Source: RGIG3159 sp045640565 (GTDB lineage Bacteria > Bacillota > Clostridia > Oscillospirales > Oscillospiraceae). Taken from it: a stretch of DNA of 42,271 bases. Below are positions 29,442 through 37,365 of the stretch, piece by piece. Made by a program: the position numbers and the translations under genes. The notes beneath the pieces were generated by a model that was not told where the DNA came from, did no database searches, and saw only the letters and a list, made by a program, of their open reading frames with translations. The stretch's first letter is position 1, and each line of letters begins with the position of its first letter. Where the stretch lies: positions 1-42,271 of the forward strand of contig JAZUFG010000066.1 of the NCBI GenBank assembly GCA_045640565.1. The letters run 5' to 3'.

Positions 29442-31463
29442 TTATTTGATCGCCGTTCCGCAGGGAATGGAATCATCCACAAAAATCACCTTGCAGCCGC
29501 AGGCATTATTGGTGCCCGCCAGGAGCATTCCCTGAGAAGTGACGCCGGTAATCCTCGTTGGCTTCAGGTTGGCAACCACGATGATCTTTCTGCCCACCAG
29601 ATCCTCCGGCTTATATTCCTCCTTGATGGAGGAAACGATGGTGCGCTCACCCAGGCCGTCATCCAGGGTCAGCTTCAGGCAGGAATGGGATTTGCGGATC
29701 TCCTGGGCCTTGAGCACCTTGCAGACACGAAAATCCAGCTTTGCGAAGGTATCCAGGTCAATTTCTTCCTTGACAGGCTGCACAGGATCCGGATCCCCAT
29801 AAACCTTTTCAGCCTTGACTTCTTCCTCCGGGGCTGCTGCGGCGGCATCCTTGGCCTTTTCTTCTTCTGTCTGCGGATAGGAGAAATCCAGGAGGCCGAG
29901 ATAGCGCTCTTTTTCAATGGCATAGAGGAAGAGGTAGAGCCGGGGGCCCTTTTCCCTGTCGATCAGAAGGCGGTAAACATTCTTGAAGAAGGTTCCCTGT
30001 CTTGCCTTCAGTTCCTTGCTTCCGGGCTCCAGACCCCAGACCTTCGCCGAAATGGCATAAAGGTTGGTGTTAAGCTCATCCAGAGAATAGCCCTCCGTGG
30101 AGAGATAGGCATGAAGAAGCTCCAGTTCCTTTTTCTCTTCCTCACCCAGAGCGTCATATACCTCAAAATTACGGGTCCCGCGGAGACGGTTCACCTGGTC
30201 CGGAGCACACTGCTCCAGCCAGAAACGGGCGCGGTCCAAACGGTCTGCAAACTGGGCCTCCGTATAAGGGGTCCCGATTTTTTCAAAAACCGTTTCCAGC
30301 ATTTTGGGGTTGAAGTCCACAATAGACCCGAGCTGAACCAGCAGGCCCATGGGGACGGTGCTGAGCTTTCTTCCCCGGACGGAGCAGTTCGCCATGATAG
30401 CCTTCGTCATTTCATCGGCTGTTCCTGCCTCCACGGCCTCGTACATGCGGTCAAACTCAAAATACTGGCGGAGAATCCCGTCATCAAAGCAGAAATCAAA
30501 GGCGCGGGTGGGATCCGTCTTGGAATAGAGCCAGAGAATCACTTCCGGCTGATACAATCCCAAAAGGGTTTCCGGCGTCAGATTCAAGCCGGAGGAGCCG
30601 GACATCTTTCCCGTAGTTCCCTTAATGCCGATGAACTCATAGCCCTGGAAGAGGGGCGGCTCATAGCCGAAAATCTTCTCCGAAATGATCTTTGAGGTCT
30701 GGTAAGAACCGGTGGGAGAGGCATGATCCTTGCCGCCGGGTTCAAAATCCACACCCTCATAGGCCCAGCGCATAGGCCAGTCGATCTTCCAGGCCAGCTT
30801 GCAGTTGAAGTCCTTCGTGAAATCAAAGGTGCCCTGATGGCCGCAGGCGCAGGCGTATTCCGCTTTTGTGCAGTCCTCCGAAAGGGAGAGGATCTTGGTG
30901 GTATCCCGATGGCAGCAGGGGCAGTAAATGGTGGCCGGATAGTAAGCTTCCCGCTCACCGGGCTGGGCCTCCTGGGTCCTGAAGGAATCCAGAATATCAA
31001 AAATCTCGCCCCTCTTTTTCAGAGCGTGAATCACATAATCCTTATATTTACCGGAGCGATTCATCTCTGCCTGATAGCGATAGTCCATATCGATGCCGAA
31101 GCGCTCCATGGAGGCAATGAATTCCTTCTCAAAATGCTCCGCATAGCTCTTGGCGCCGGACTCCGGGAAAGGATTGGGCACATCGCAGTAGGGATAGCCG
31201 ATATAGGTCTCAAAGCCCTCCGTGACCTTTGCCACATTGACGGGGACCTTCCTGGTCCTGTCATATTCGTCCCAGGAGAAAAGAAGGCGGGCCTTCTTCC
31301 CCATACGGCGAAGGGCCAGAACCACAAAATAGCTGGTAGCTACATCCCGGAAATTGCCGATATGAATAGAGCCGGAGGGAGAAATGCCGGCAGCGCAGAC
31401 ATATTCTTCTTTATCCGGCCGGCGGGCAATGATCTCCTGAGCGATTTTTTCCGACCAATGCAT
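29442..31463 (-). CDS. lysK: Class I lysyl-tRNA synthetase with C-terminal tRNA-binding domain
   Basis: A 673-residue enzyme. The class I catalytic core shows PSGSIHIGNFRD (HIGH motif, HIGN 34-37) and KMSGSSG (KMSKS motif, 286-292). This is the archaeal-type LysRS, unrelated to the common class II LysS. A zinc-binding insert has CPCC (181-184) and CACG (205-208). After the helical anticodon-binding region, an Ala/Glu-rich linker leads to a MetRS-beta/EMAP-type tRNA-binding OB fold (about 565-673: DLDTFAKLDFRVCKVL...GVTSQGMLLAG). Class I LysRS is known from some Firmicutes, usually without such an appendage (from memory). It has its own promoter with leader copy 2; there is no room for a T-box. 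Annotation pipelines may call it lysS. Confidence 0.93.
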   Translation of the reverse strand: MHWSEKIAQEIIARRPDKEEYVCAAGISPSGSIHIGNFRDVATSYFVVLALRRMGKKARLLFSWDEYDRTRKVPVNVAKVTEGFETYIGYPYCDVPNPFPESGAKSYAEHFEKEFIASMERFGIDMDYRYQAEMNRSGKYKDYVIHALKKRGEIFDILDSFRTQEAQPGEREAYYPATIYCPCCHRDTTKILSLSEDCTKAEYACACGHQGTFDFTKDFNCKLAWKIDWPMRWAYEGVDFEPGGKDHASPTGSYQTSKIISEKIFGYEPPLFQGYEFIGIKGTTGKMSGSSGLNLTPETLLGLYQPEVILWLYSKTDPTRAFDFCFDDGILRQYFEFDRMYEAVEAGTADEMTKAIMANCSVRGRKLSTVPMGLLVQLGSIVDFNPKMLETVFEKIGTPYTEAQFADRLDRARFWLEQCAPDQVNRLRGTRNFEVYDALGEEEKKELELLHAYLSTEGYSLDELNTNLYAISAKVWGLEPGSKELKARQGTFFKNVYRLLIDREKGPRLYLFLYAIEKERYLGLLDFSYPQTEEEKAKDAAAAAPEEEVKAEKVYGDPDPVQPVKEEIDLDTFAKLDFRVCKVLKAQEIRKSHSCLKLTLDDGLGERTIVSSIKEEYKPEDLVGRKIIVVANLKPTRITGVTSQGMLLAGTNNACGCKVIFVDDSIPCGTAIK

Positions 31464-31491
31464 AACAACACCTCAAATGTAAAATATTTCA

Positions 31492-31538
31492 CCGGCATTT
31501 GCCGCGGGAATAAAACGCCGGACGGTTTATTCAATAGA
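31492..31538 (-). promoter_or_regulatory. Tandem-hairpin leader element, copy 2
   Basis: After the LysRS -10 the minus strand reads TCTATTGAATAA. A first hairpin follows (31509-31531, AATAAA/TTTATT plus inner CG pairs, one mismatch), then CCC, then CGGCAAATGCCG, and about 30 bases to the start codon. It is closely similar to copy 1 at 2320-2366. Confidence 0.65.
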
Positions 31539-31542
31539 CATC

Positions 31543-31571
31543 ATTATAAACGATTCCCCACTCTTATGCAA
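31543..31571 (-). promoter_or_regulatory. Promoter of the LysRS gene
   Basis: On the minus strand TTGCAT (31566-31571), a 17-base spacer and a perfect TATAAT (31543-31548). Confidence 0.85.
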
Positions 31572-31575
31572 GGAG

Positions 31576-31603
31576 AAAAGAGCCTTCCGGGAATGGAAGG
31601 CTC
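31576..31603 (-). terminator. Terminator after the CapA-like gene
   Basis: GAGCCTTCC/GGAAGGCTC (9 bp) with a 6-base loop, then TTTTCTCC on the minus strand. It abuts the -35 of the LysRS promoter. Confidence 0.85.
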
Positions 31604-31617
31604 CGAAAAAGGATCTT

Positions 31618-32805
31618 TCAAAGCTCGTATTCGTGGCGAATGCCGGGGAAGGTCCTGCCGGTAATCCGGGCAAAAATTCCTCCCGTCTCCTTTTCCAGCT
31701 CTGCAGCCTCCGCCGCAGAGAGCTTTTCTTTCAGGGCATCTACGGGACAGACGGTCAGCCTGCCCTCCTCATAGACGATCTTGGTGATGGAAAAAGTAAC
31801 CTTTTGGATCTTCTTTTCTTCCAGATAGAGGTGGGCAGCCACGGCATACTCCGGCTTGGAGGCAGGAACTGCCCAGGCAGTGTAGGGATCCATTGTCACA
31901 TTTCCCATGGACCAGAAGGTGGGAATCCCCTTCAGGAAGCCGGCCTTCTGCAGGGTATGGGAGTGGGCGGCAAATATGCCGTCAAAGCCCATTTTGGCCG
32001 CTTCGTAGATAATATATTCGGAATAGGCGCCGGGGGTCTCATTAAACTGACCTCCCACATGGGGCAGGAAGAAAACCAGATCCGCCTTCTTCCGGGCCTC
32101 CTTGAGATCTGCCTTGACCCGGGCAAGACCTTCCTCATTATCCTCGGGGATCAGAATATCATCCCAATACGCATTGGATATCCCCAACTTTTTGCGGATC
32201 TCGATCTGCTCTTCCCAGCTGCTCTCCCGTCCGGCCTTTGCCTCAAAGGCCGCCAGAGCATCCAGATAAGCCTTCGGCTGCGGATGGCGGATCCCGCCCG
32301 AATAGGTGCAGGGCTTCAGATAATTGACATGATATCCGGCAGCCTCGTCAGGTTCCTCCCGATTGATGCCGTAGTTTGTGCCGTATGTATAGGCAATGAC
32401 TGCGATCTTCACGCCGTCCAGGTCAAAATAGGCCGTGGCATCTCCCCCAAGGGAAGTCCCGCAGTGGGCAAGCCCGATCCGGTCCAGTGCCTCCAGAGTC
32501 CGCTTCAGGCCGGCATTTCCCCGGTCCATGGCATGATTGTTGGCTGTGGAAACCAAATCAATGCCCATATCCTTCACTGCCCGGGCATACTCATCCGGCG
32601 CATTGAAGGACACCAGGCGGTATGTATACTTGGCTTCTTCTCCGGCCAGGGGCGTTTCCAGATTCGCAATGGCATAATCCGCCTCTGCAAGAAGGGGCTT
32701 CAAATTTCGGAATACAGGAGAAAAATCAAAGCCTTTTTCTGTTTTTCCCTGTTCAAAAACAGGGGGTTCACACATAAGGTCACCGATTACCGTAATCTTT
32801 TTCAT
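31618..32805 (-). CDS. CapA-family metallophosphatase-like protein
   Basis: A 395-residue PGA_cap/CapA family protein, a calcineurin-like phosphoesterase fold. Motifs are VIGDLMCEP near the start, YAIANLETPLAGEE, FNAPDEYARAVKDMGIDLVSTANNHAMDRG, FFLPHVGGQFNE (the usual HWG replaced by HVGG), and FAAHSHTLQKAGFLKGIPTFWSMGNV. The start at 32805 gives MKKITVIGD, the normal N-terminus, with AAAGGAGG upstream. No signal peptide or membrane anchor is seen, so unlike capsule CapA it is probably cytosolic, and no polyglutamate synthesis genes are nearby. True substrate unknown. Confidence 0.85.
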   Translation of the reverse strand: MKKITVIGDLMCEPPVFEQGKTEKGFDFSPVFRNLKPLLAEADYAIANLETPLAGEEAKYTYRLVSFNAPDEYARAVKDMGIDLVSTANNHAMDRGNAGLKRTLEALDRIGLAHCGTSLGGDATAYFDLDGVKIAVIAYTYGTNYGINREEPDEAAGYHVNYLKPCTYSGGIRHPQPKAYLDALAAFEAKAGRESSWEEQIEIRKKLGISNAYWDDILIPEDNEEGLARVKADLKEARKKADLVFFLPHVGGQFNETPGAYSEYIIYEAAKMGFDGIFAAHSHTLQKAGFLKGIPTFWSMGNVTMDPYTAWAVPASKPEYAVAAHLYLEEKKIQKVTFSITKIVYEEGRLTVCPVDALKEKLSAAEAAELEKETGGIFARITGRTFPGIRHEYEL

Positions 32806-32900
32806 GGGATGATCCCTCCTTTTTTTCTTCATTCTACTACGGCAATAACCCTTTCGCAAGTACCGTCCCTCTGAAAGTTTCAAAAGTTTTATACGAAAAG

Positions 32901-32939
32901 TACGCAAAATTCAAAATGTTATTGCGTAATTTTTGCGTT
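32901..32939. promoter_or_regulatory. TTGCGTA-type motifs over the LacI gene promoter
   Basis: TACGCAA (32901-32907), TTGCGTA (32922-32928) and TTGCGTT (32933-32939). The first two form an inverted pair and the last two a direct pair covering the -35. A further TTGCGTA is at 34071-34077 before the isomerase gene. They are candidate autoregulatory operators of the LacI-family protein. Confidence 0.45.
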
Positions 32940-32950
32940 CGTGCTATACT
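32922..32950 (+). promoter_or_regulatory. Promoter of the LacI-family gene
   Basis: TTGCGT (32922-32927), a 17-base spacer and TATACT (32945-32950). Confidence 0.75.
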
Positions 32951-32954
32951 AATG

Positions 32955-33000
32955 TCAGCCGAATATAATGCTTTGCATTTTTTCCGCGGCAAATGCCGCG
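32955..33000 (+). promoter_or_regulatory. Tandem-hairpin leader element, copy 3
   Basis: After the -10 comes TCAGCCGAATAT, a first small hairpin (AATGC, TTT, GCATT; 32967-32979), TTTTTCC, and a perfect 7-bp second hairpin (CGCGGCA, AA, TGCCGCG; 32985-33000). The first stem differs in sequence from copies 1 and 2 but keeps pairing; the CGGCAAATGCCG core is identical. Confidence 0.6.
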
Positions 33001-33004
33001 TTAT

Positions 33005-33037
33005 TCCGTAAAAGAGGTAAATCGGGACTTTTACGGA
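33005..33037 (+). other. Third leader hairpin before the LacI-family gene
   Basis: A perfect 10-bp stem (TCCGTAAAAG/CTTTTACGGA) with a 13-base loop. Its 3' arm contains most of the GGAG that would serve the ATG at 33045, which would be masked when folded. This argues for the ATG at 33066 or for translational control. Confidence 0.55.
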
Positions 33038-33065
33038 GTATAGAATGAGAAAGGCGGTGCTCCCC

Positions 33066-34055
33066 ATGGCCACTTTGAAGGATATTGCAAATCGCGTCCA
33101 TGTTTCCGTTTCCACGGTTTCCCGGGCTTTGAATAACAGCGAGGAAATCAGTGAGGAAATGAAAGAGGAGATCCGGAAAGCCGCAGAGGAATTGGGATAC
33201 TCCCTGCGGGGCCGAGGCGGACGCAGCACCCCGGAGTGGAACACTGCCGGCCTGATCGTTCCGGAGGTCACTTCCGAGTACTATGCGAAAATCGTCTCCA
33301 TGAGCCAGGATCTTCTCTCGGCAAATGGCTATTCCACCCTGGTGAAAATAACCAATTTTCAGGCTTCGGAAATGGTGGAAGCGATCAACTGCATGAACCG
33401 CATTCACGCAAAATGCGTCCTCATTGTGATGGACGACGAGGAGATCATGTCCGATAGGATTGTGAAGGCCATCTCCCGCAGCAATCTTCCCGTAATGCTC
33501 ATTACCTCAAAATACTATCCTCTTCTGGAATTTGACTGCATTCATCTGGATGAATACAGCGGCATTGTGATGGCCGTCGGGCATCTTCAGGAACGGGGCT
33601 ATCGGCGGATCGGTTTCATCGGCGAAAAGATGACCTCTAACCGCCTTACGATCTTCAAACAGGCCGTTAAATTTGAAAACCTGGAATATGACCCTTCACT
33701 CTCCGCTTTGGGCTCTGAGCGTGCCGAAGCCGGAGGCTACGCCCGCATGAAGGAGCTCCTGGCCCTGCCCAATCCCCCGGATGCCGTCTTCTGCAGCTAT
33801 GACCAGATGGCCATCGGCGCAATCCATGCCATCCGGGAAGCCGGAAAGAAGATTCCCGAGGATATTGCCGTCATCGGTTTTGACGATATCGCCGTCTCCG
33901 CCTATGTGGAAGGAGGCATCACCACCGTGGCCAACCCCTATGAGGATATGCTCTCCATTGCAGTGGATGTTCTGACCAAACGGGAGAAAAATATCCACAG
34001 TTCCCGGCAGCAGATCGCCCTTCAGCCAAAGCTGATCGTTCGGAGCACCACCTGA
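33066..34055 (+). CDS. LacI-family transcriptional regulator
   Basis: About 329 residues from the ATG at 33066, which gives the standard N-terminus MATLKDIANRVHVSVSTVSRALNN; AAAGGCGG lies upstream. An in-frame ATG at 33045 adds seven residues but its ribosome binding site is in a hairpin. The helix-turn-helix (residues 3-25) and hinge are followed by a periplasmic-binding-protein-like sensor domain with typical late motifs (PDAVFCSYDQMAIGAIHAIREAG and IPEDIAVIGFDDIAVSAY). It precedes a sugar isomerase and FGGY kinase on the same strand and is the likely regulator of both. The inducer is unknown. Confidence 0.93.
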   Translation: MATLKDIANRVHVSVSTVSRALNNSEEISEEMKEEIRKAAEELGYSLRGRGGRSTPEWNTAGLIVPEVTSEYYAKIVSMSQDLLSANGYSTLVKITNFQASEMVEAINCMNRIHAKCVLIVMDDEEIMSDRIVKAISRSNLPVMLITSKYYPLLEFDCIHLDEYSGIVMAVGHLQERGYRRIGFIGEKMTSNRLTIFKQAVKFENLEYDPSLSALGSERAEAGGYARMKELLALPNPPDAVFCSYDQMAIGAIHAIREAGKKIPEDIAVIGFDDIAVSAYVEGGITTVANPYEDMLSIAVDVLTKREKNIHSSRQQIALQPKLIVRSTT

Positions 34056-34070
34056 AAAATCCGCTTCTAT

Positions 34071-34134
34071 TTGCGTAGAATTGCACCGCGATCTCCGCTT
34101 TTTCCGTTGACTTTTTCCCGAAACTGTGGGAAAC
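34071..34134 (+). promoter_or_regulatory. Isomerase upstream region with candidate operators
   Basis: TTGCGTA (34071-34077) repeats the motif over the LacI promoter. Further down, TTTCCC and GGGAAA form an 8-base-spaced inverted repeat immediately after TTGACT, a possible -35. No good -10 is spaced correctly: TAGACT is 22 bases on. The promoter assignment is therefore weak. Confidence 0.35.
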
Positions 34135-34182
34135 TAGACTCATAAAAATGCCTACGGGCAAAAAATAAAAAGGAGAAACAAT

Positions 34183-35541
34183 ATGAAGAAGCAAATCGGT
34201 TTTGTTTGCCTTGGCGAAATCAATACCCCCTTTGAGCGCCTGCAGCTGAAGCATGATGAGGCTCTTGCAGAACTCAAGAAACTGAACTATGAATATTGCG
34301 ATGCCGGTGTTGTCATCGACGATCCCGAATATAAGACCGCAGATGCCGCTGTGGCAGCTCTGAAGGACTACCCCATGGCTGCTCTGATCGTCTGCGTTGC
34401 CGGTTGGGTCCCCACCCACGCTGTTACCCGGGTCACCGACAATTTCCGCCATGTCCCCATGCTCCTTTGGGGTCTCTGCGGTTGGCATGAGAATGGCCGC
34501 CTGATCACCACTGCCGACCAGGCCGGCACCACCGCGATCCGTCCTGCTTTTGAAGCTCTCGGATATACCTTCAAGTATATCTACAATGTCATTGATAAGC
34601 CCTTCCCGCTTGAGAAGATCAACGCTTATCTGGCAGCCTGCTGCACAAGAGCTGCCCTCCGCAGTGCCAGAGTCGGCACCATGGGCTACCGGGATATGCT
34701 CCTCTATGGCACGCAATTTGAAGGCAACTCCATGCGCGGCAAGATCGGCGTGGAAGTGGAACCCTTTGAGATGCTGGAAATGGTCCAGAACATTGAAAAG
34801 CTGGATCCTGCCAAGGTCGCAGAAGGCGTCAAGTTCGTCAAGGACAATTGGGTCTTCAAAAAGCCCTGCGATGACAGTGTCATTGAAAACGGTGTCAAGT
34901 ATGCTCTGGCAGTCGGCATGAAGATCGAGGAACGGGGCTGGGAAGCCATCTCCCTCATCGATGTTGACGGCATGAAGAAGCTCCTCGGCTTCCCTCCCGC
35001 CATGGTGTTCATGCTCCTCGAGCATTATTATGACATTCTGACCATCCCCGAGAACGATATCATGGGCGCTGTCACGCAGCTCATCATGAAATACCTCTCC
35101 GGCCAGACGGTCCCCTATCTTGAGTACTATGAATTCTTTGAGGACAGCATGCTCATCGGTGTGCCTGACTATGTTCCCAAGTCCGCAACTATGGGCGATG
35201 TCACCGTCCTGCCCGCAGCTTTCGGCCTGCTGAATGCTTCCCTGCTGAATGTCTCCAAGGTCAAGACCGGCTATGTCACCTGCGCCCGTCTTGTCTATGT
35301 GAACGGCAAGTATAAGATGCATGTCTACACCGCCGAAGCCAAGACCCCCATGGCCTGGAACGAATTCGGCTGGGATGATCCCGCTCCCCAGCTGCCCAGC
35401 CTGCAGGTCTTCCCCGACTCCTGCACTGTGGAAGAATTTGCCCAGATGGTTTCCGGACAGCACGTTATCGTTGCCTACGGCGACTTTGTTGAATCCATTA
35501 AGGACTTCTGCAAGATCATGGACATTGAACTCATGATGTAA
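34183..35541 (+). CDS. L-fucose/L-arabinose isomerase-family protein
   Basis: A 452-residue protein with the overall layout of the FucI/AraA-like isomerases that convert aldoses to ketoses. Suggestive pieces are IGFVCLGEINTPFERLQLKHDEAL at the start, LIVCVAGWVPTHAVTRVTDNFRHVPMLLWGLCG, and the substrate/metal region VPKSATMGDVTVLPAAFGLLNASLLN. The exact sugar cannot be fixed. Pairing with an FGGY kinase and a LacI regulator is the classic arrangement for pentose or deoxyhexose use. Codon bias is strong, indicating high expression when induced. AAAAGGAGAAAC precedes the start. Confidence 0.85.
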   Translation: MKKQIGFVCLGEINTPFERLQLKHDEALAELKKLNYEYCDAGVVIDDPEYKTADAAVAALKDYPMAALIVCVAGWVPTHAVTRVTDNFRHVPMLLWGLCGWHENGRLITTADQAGTTAIRPAFEALGYTFKYIYNVIDKPFPLEKINAYLAACCTRAALRSARVGTMGYRDMLLYGTQFEGNSMRGKIGVEVEPFEMLEMVQNIEKLDPAKVAEGVKFVKDNWVFKKPCDDSVIENGVKYALAVGMKIEERGWEAISLIDVDGMKKLLGFPPAMVFMLLEHYYDILTIPENDIMGAVTQLIMKYLSGQTVPYLEYYEFFEDSMLIGVPDYVPKSATMGDVTVLPAAFGLLNASLLNVSKVKTGYVTCARLVYVNGKYKMHVYTAEAKTPMAWNEFGWDDPAPQLPSLQVFPDSCTVEEFAQMVSGQHVIVAYGDFVESIKDFCKIMDIELMM

Positions 35542-35551
35542 TTCCATTCGG

Positions 35552-35581
35552 ATGGGGTTTCCAAAAGGAAACCCCATTTTT
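35552..35581 (+). terminator. Terminator-like hairpin between isomerase and kinase genes
   Basis: A perfect 11-bp stem (ATGGGGTTTCC/GGAAACCCCAT) with an AAAA loop and TTTTT after it, inside the 58-base gap. It probably lowers kinase expression relative to the isomerase by partial termination. Confidence 0.8.
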
Positions 35582-35599
35582 CAAAAAAGGAGATAATGT

Positions 35600-37057
35600 A
35601 TGTATATCGGCGTAGATCTCGGCAGCACCAATATCAAGGCTGCTATCTATGACAGCAATATGAAGCTGGTAGACCGCCAAAGCAAGCCCGTGAACTACAT
35701 TCGGGACGGCGGTTTTGTGGAATTTGATGCAGAGAAGTATTTTTCCGACCTGGCTGCCCTCATCGGCGAAATGGTTGAGAAGAACGGTGTCAAAGAAATT
35801 CGGGAAATTGCTTTTACCGGACAGGCAGAATCTCTGGTTTGCGTCGGTAAGGACGGAAAGGCCCTGATGAATGCCATCTCCTGGATGGATGACCGTTCCT
35901 CCGAAGAATGCGAACTTCTTGCCAAAAAGTTCTCTGCCGCAGAGTGCGAACGCATCACCGGCCAGCAGGCAGTCCTGCCCACCTGGCCCGCCACCAAGAT
36001 CCTCTGGCTCAAGAAAAACCGTCCGGAGGTCTATGAGGGAACGGAAACCTTCATGCTTCTCAAGGATTATATCGTCTTTAAACTCAGCGGCGTAAAGGCT
36101 GCAGACATGTCCATTGCCACCTTCACATTCTATTTTGACATTTATGACAAGTGCTATTGGAAAGAAATGCTGGAAGCTATCGGCCTTTCCGAAAGCAAAC
36201 TGCCCCCTCTGGTGGAACCCTGCACGACCGTCGGAGGTTTGACCCCCGAGCTTGCAAAGAAGATGCACCTCAGCACGGAAACCAAGGTCAATGTTGGCAC
36301 CCTGGATCACTTTGCCGGCATGATCGGTACCGGCAACGTATCTCTGGGCGGCGTTACCCTGTCCACCGGCACAGTCATGGCGCTGACCACCATGGCAAAG
36401 GAACCTGCCCCGCGGGATTCCGGCATTGCCATGCACTATGGTTTCCTGCCTGACACCCATGTGATGCTGCCTGTGGCAGAAAGCGGCGGCGTCAGTCTGG
36501 AATGGTTCCACAGGACCTGCATGGGCGAGATCGGCTATGACAAAATGAATGAAGTTCTGGCAACCCGTGACCTCCCCAACAACCTGATTTTCCTTCCCTA
36601 CCTCGTCGGCACGAACGCCCCGGAATTTGACAGCGATGCCACCGGTGTTTTCTTCGGTCTCCGTCAGGAAAACGATGTTTATGACATGGCCGGTGCCGTA
36701 ATGGAAGGTGTTTCCTTCATGCTGCGCAAGAATTGTGATGACATTCTGAAAAAGGGAACCAAGGTCAACTACATCATTGCCACCGGCGGCGGCTCCAAGA
36801 GCCCGATCTGGTGCCAGATGCAGGCCGATATCACCCGTTTGCCCGTAGTCATCCCCGCAGAGAAAGAAGCTGCCTGCCTGGGCGCTGCACTGGTTGCCGC
36901 TGTGGCAGACGGGAAGTATGCTTCCTATGAAGAAGCAGCCAAGGGCTGCGTTTCCATGGTCAAGCGCTATGAGCCCCGGGATATTCCCGCATACGAAGTG
37001 AAATATAAGAAGTTCTGTGCCCTTTATGATGCCGTCATCAAGGTCACAAGAATGTAA
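35600..37057 (+). CDS. FGGY-family carbohydrate kinase (xylulokinase-like)
   Basis: A 485-residue sugar kinase. The N-terminal phosphate loop is YIGVDLGSTNIKAAIYD. The sugar-binding region reads FTGQAESLVCVGKDGKALMNAISWMDDRS, with the catalytic-base Asp in this type of WxDxR motif. The second domain has GTGNVSLGGVTLSTGT and the adenosine motif IATGGGSKSPIWCQMQADITRLPV. XylB-type kinases phosphorylate the ketose made by the isomerase upstream. It is downstream of an internal terminator and has AAAGGAG before the ATG. Confidence 0.93.
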   Translation: MYIGVDLGSTNIKAAIYDSNMKLVDRQSKPVNYIRDGGFVEFDAEKYFSDLAALIGEMVEKNGVKEIREIAFTGQAESLVCVGKDGKALMNAISWMDDRSSEECELLAKKFSAAECERITGQQAVLPTWPATKILWLKKNRPEVYEGTETFMLLKDYIVFKLSGVKAADMSIATFTFYFDIYDKCYWKEMLEAIGLSESKLPPLVEPCTTVGGLTPELAKKMHLSTETKVNVGTLDHFAGMIGTGNVSLGGVTLSTGTVMALTTMAKEPAPRDSGIAMHYGFLPDTHVMLPVAESGGVSLEWFHRTCMGEIGYDKMNEVLATRDLPNNLIFLPYLVGTNAPEFDSDATGVFFGLRQENDVYDMAGAVMEGVSFMLRKNCDDILKKGTKVNYIIATGGGSKSPIWCQMQADITRLPVVIPAEKEAACLGAALVAAVADGKYASYEEAAKGCVSMVKRYEPRDIPAYEVKYKKFCALYDAVIKVTRM

Positions 37058-37092
37058 CTTTCGCAAAGAGCCCGGAAAATCATAAATTTCTC

Positions 37093-37121
37093 TTGACAAT
37101 CCGGGCTATGCGAATTATGAT
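37093..37121 (+). promoter_or_regulatory. Promoter of the trpB transcript
   Basis: TTGACA (37093-37098), a 17-base spacer and TATGAT (37116-37121). The -35 lies in the loop of a wide AGCCCGGA/TCCGGGCT inverted pair (about 37070-37107). Confidence 0.85.
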
Positions 37122-37127
37122 ACTTGC

Positions 37128-37345
37128 AATTCAATATCCATTGCCTATGAGGAAGAGGAGTAGCAGACAGTGCAAGGCAGGAAGCGAGCAGCGGACGGTG
37201 AAAGCGCTGCAGCGGAGCCGTCTGTGAATGGACTTCTGAGGCAAACTGAATGAGAGGCCGCGGTTGTTTGACCGGCGGCAATTCGGGTGGCACCGCAGAG
37301 ATTGACCGTCTTTGTCCCGTATTCAATGGGCAGGGACGGTCTTTT
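37128..37345 (+). ncRNA. T-box riboswitch leader, tryptophan specific
   Basis: A T-box leader between promoter and trpB. The conserved T-box sequence is AATTCGGGTGGCACCGCAG (37280-37298), whose GGTGG pairs with the uncharged tRNA 3' end. The specifier loop is GTGAATGGACTT, with the codon TGG at 37229-37231, so it reads tRNA-Trp. Stem I features are present upstream (GAGGAGTAG, GGTGAAAGC). The terminator is GACCGTC/GACGGTC followed by TTTT (37304-37345). Low charged tRNA-Trp should let transcription continue into trpB. Confidence 0.93.
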
Positions 37346-37365
37346 GCGTCCCGGAAAGGAAAAAT

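Noticed and set aside
33919..35577. 552-codon minus-strand frame opposite the isomerase gene
   Set aside because: Shadow caused by strong codon bias in the real plus-strand gene; no ribosome binding site and no recognisable domain.
37070..37107. AGCCCGGA/TCCGGGCT inverted pair as the kinase gene terminator
   Set aside because: The loop is over 20 bases, no T tract follows, and the region overlaps the -35 of the trpB promoter.
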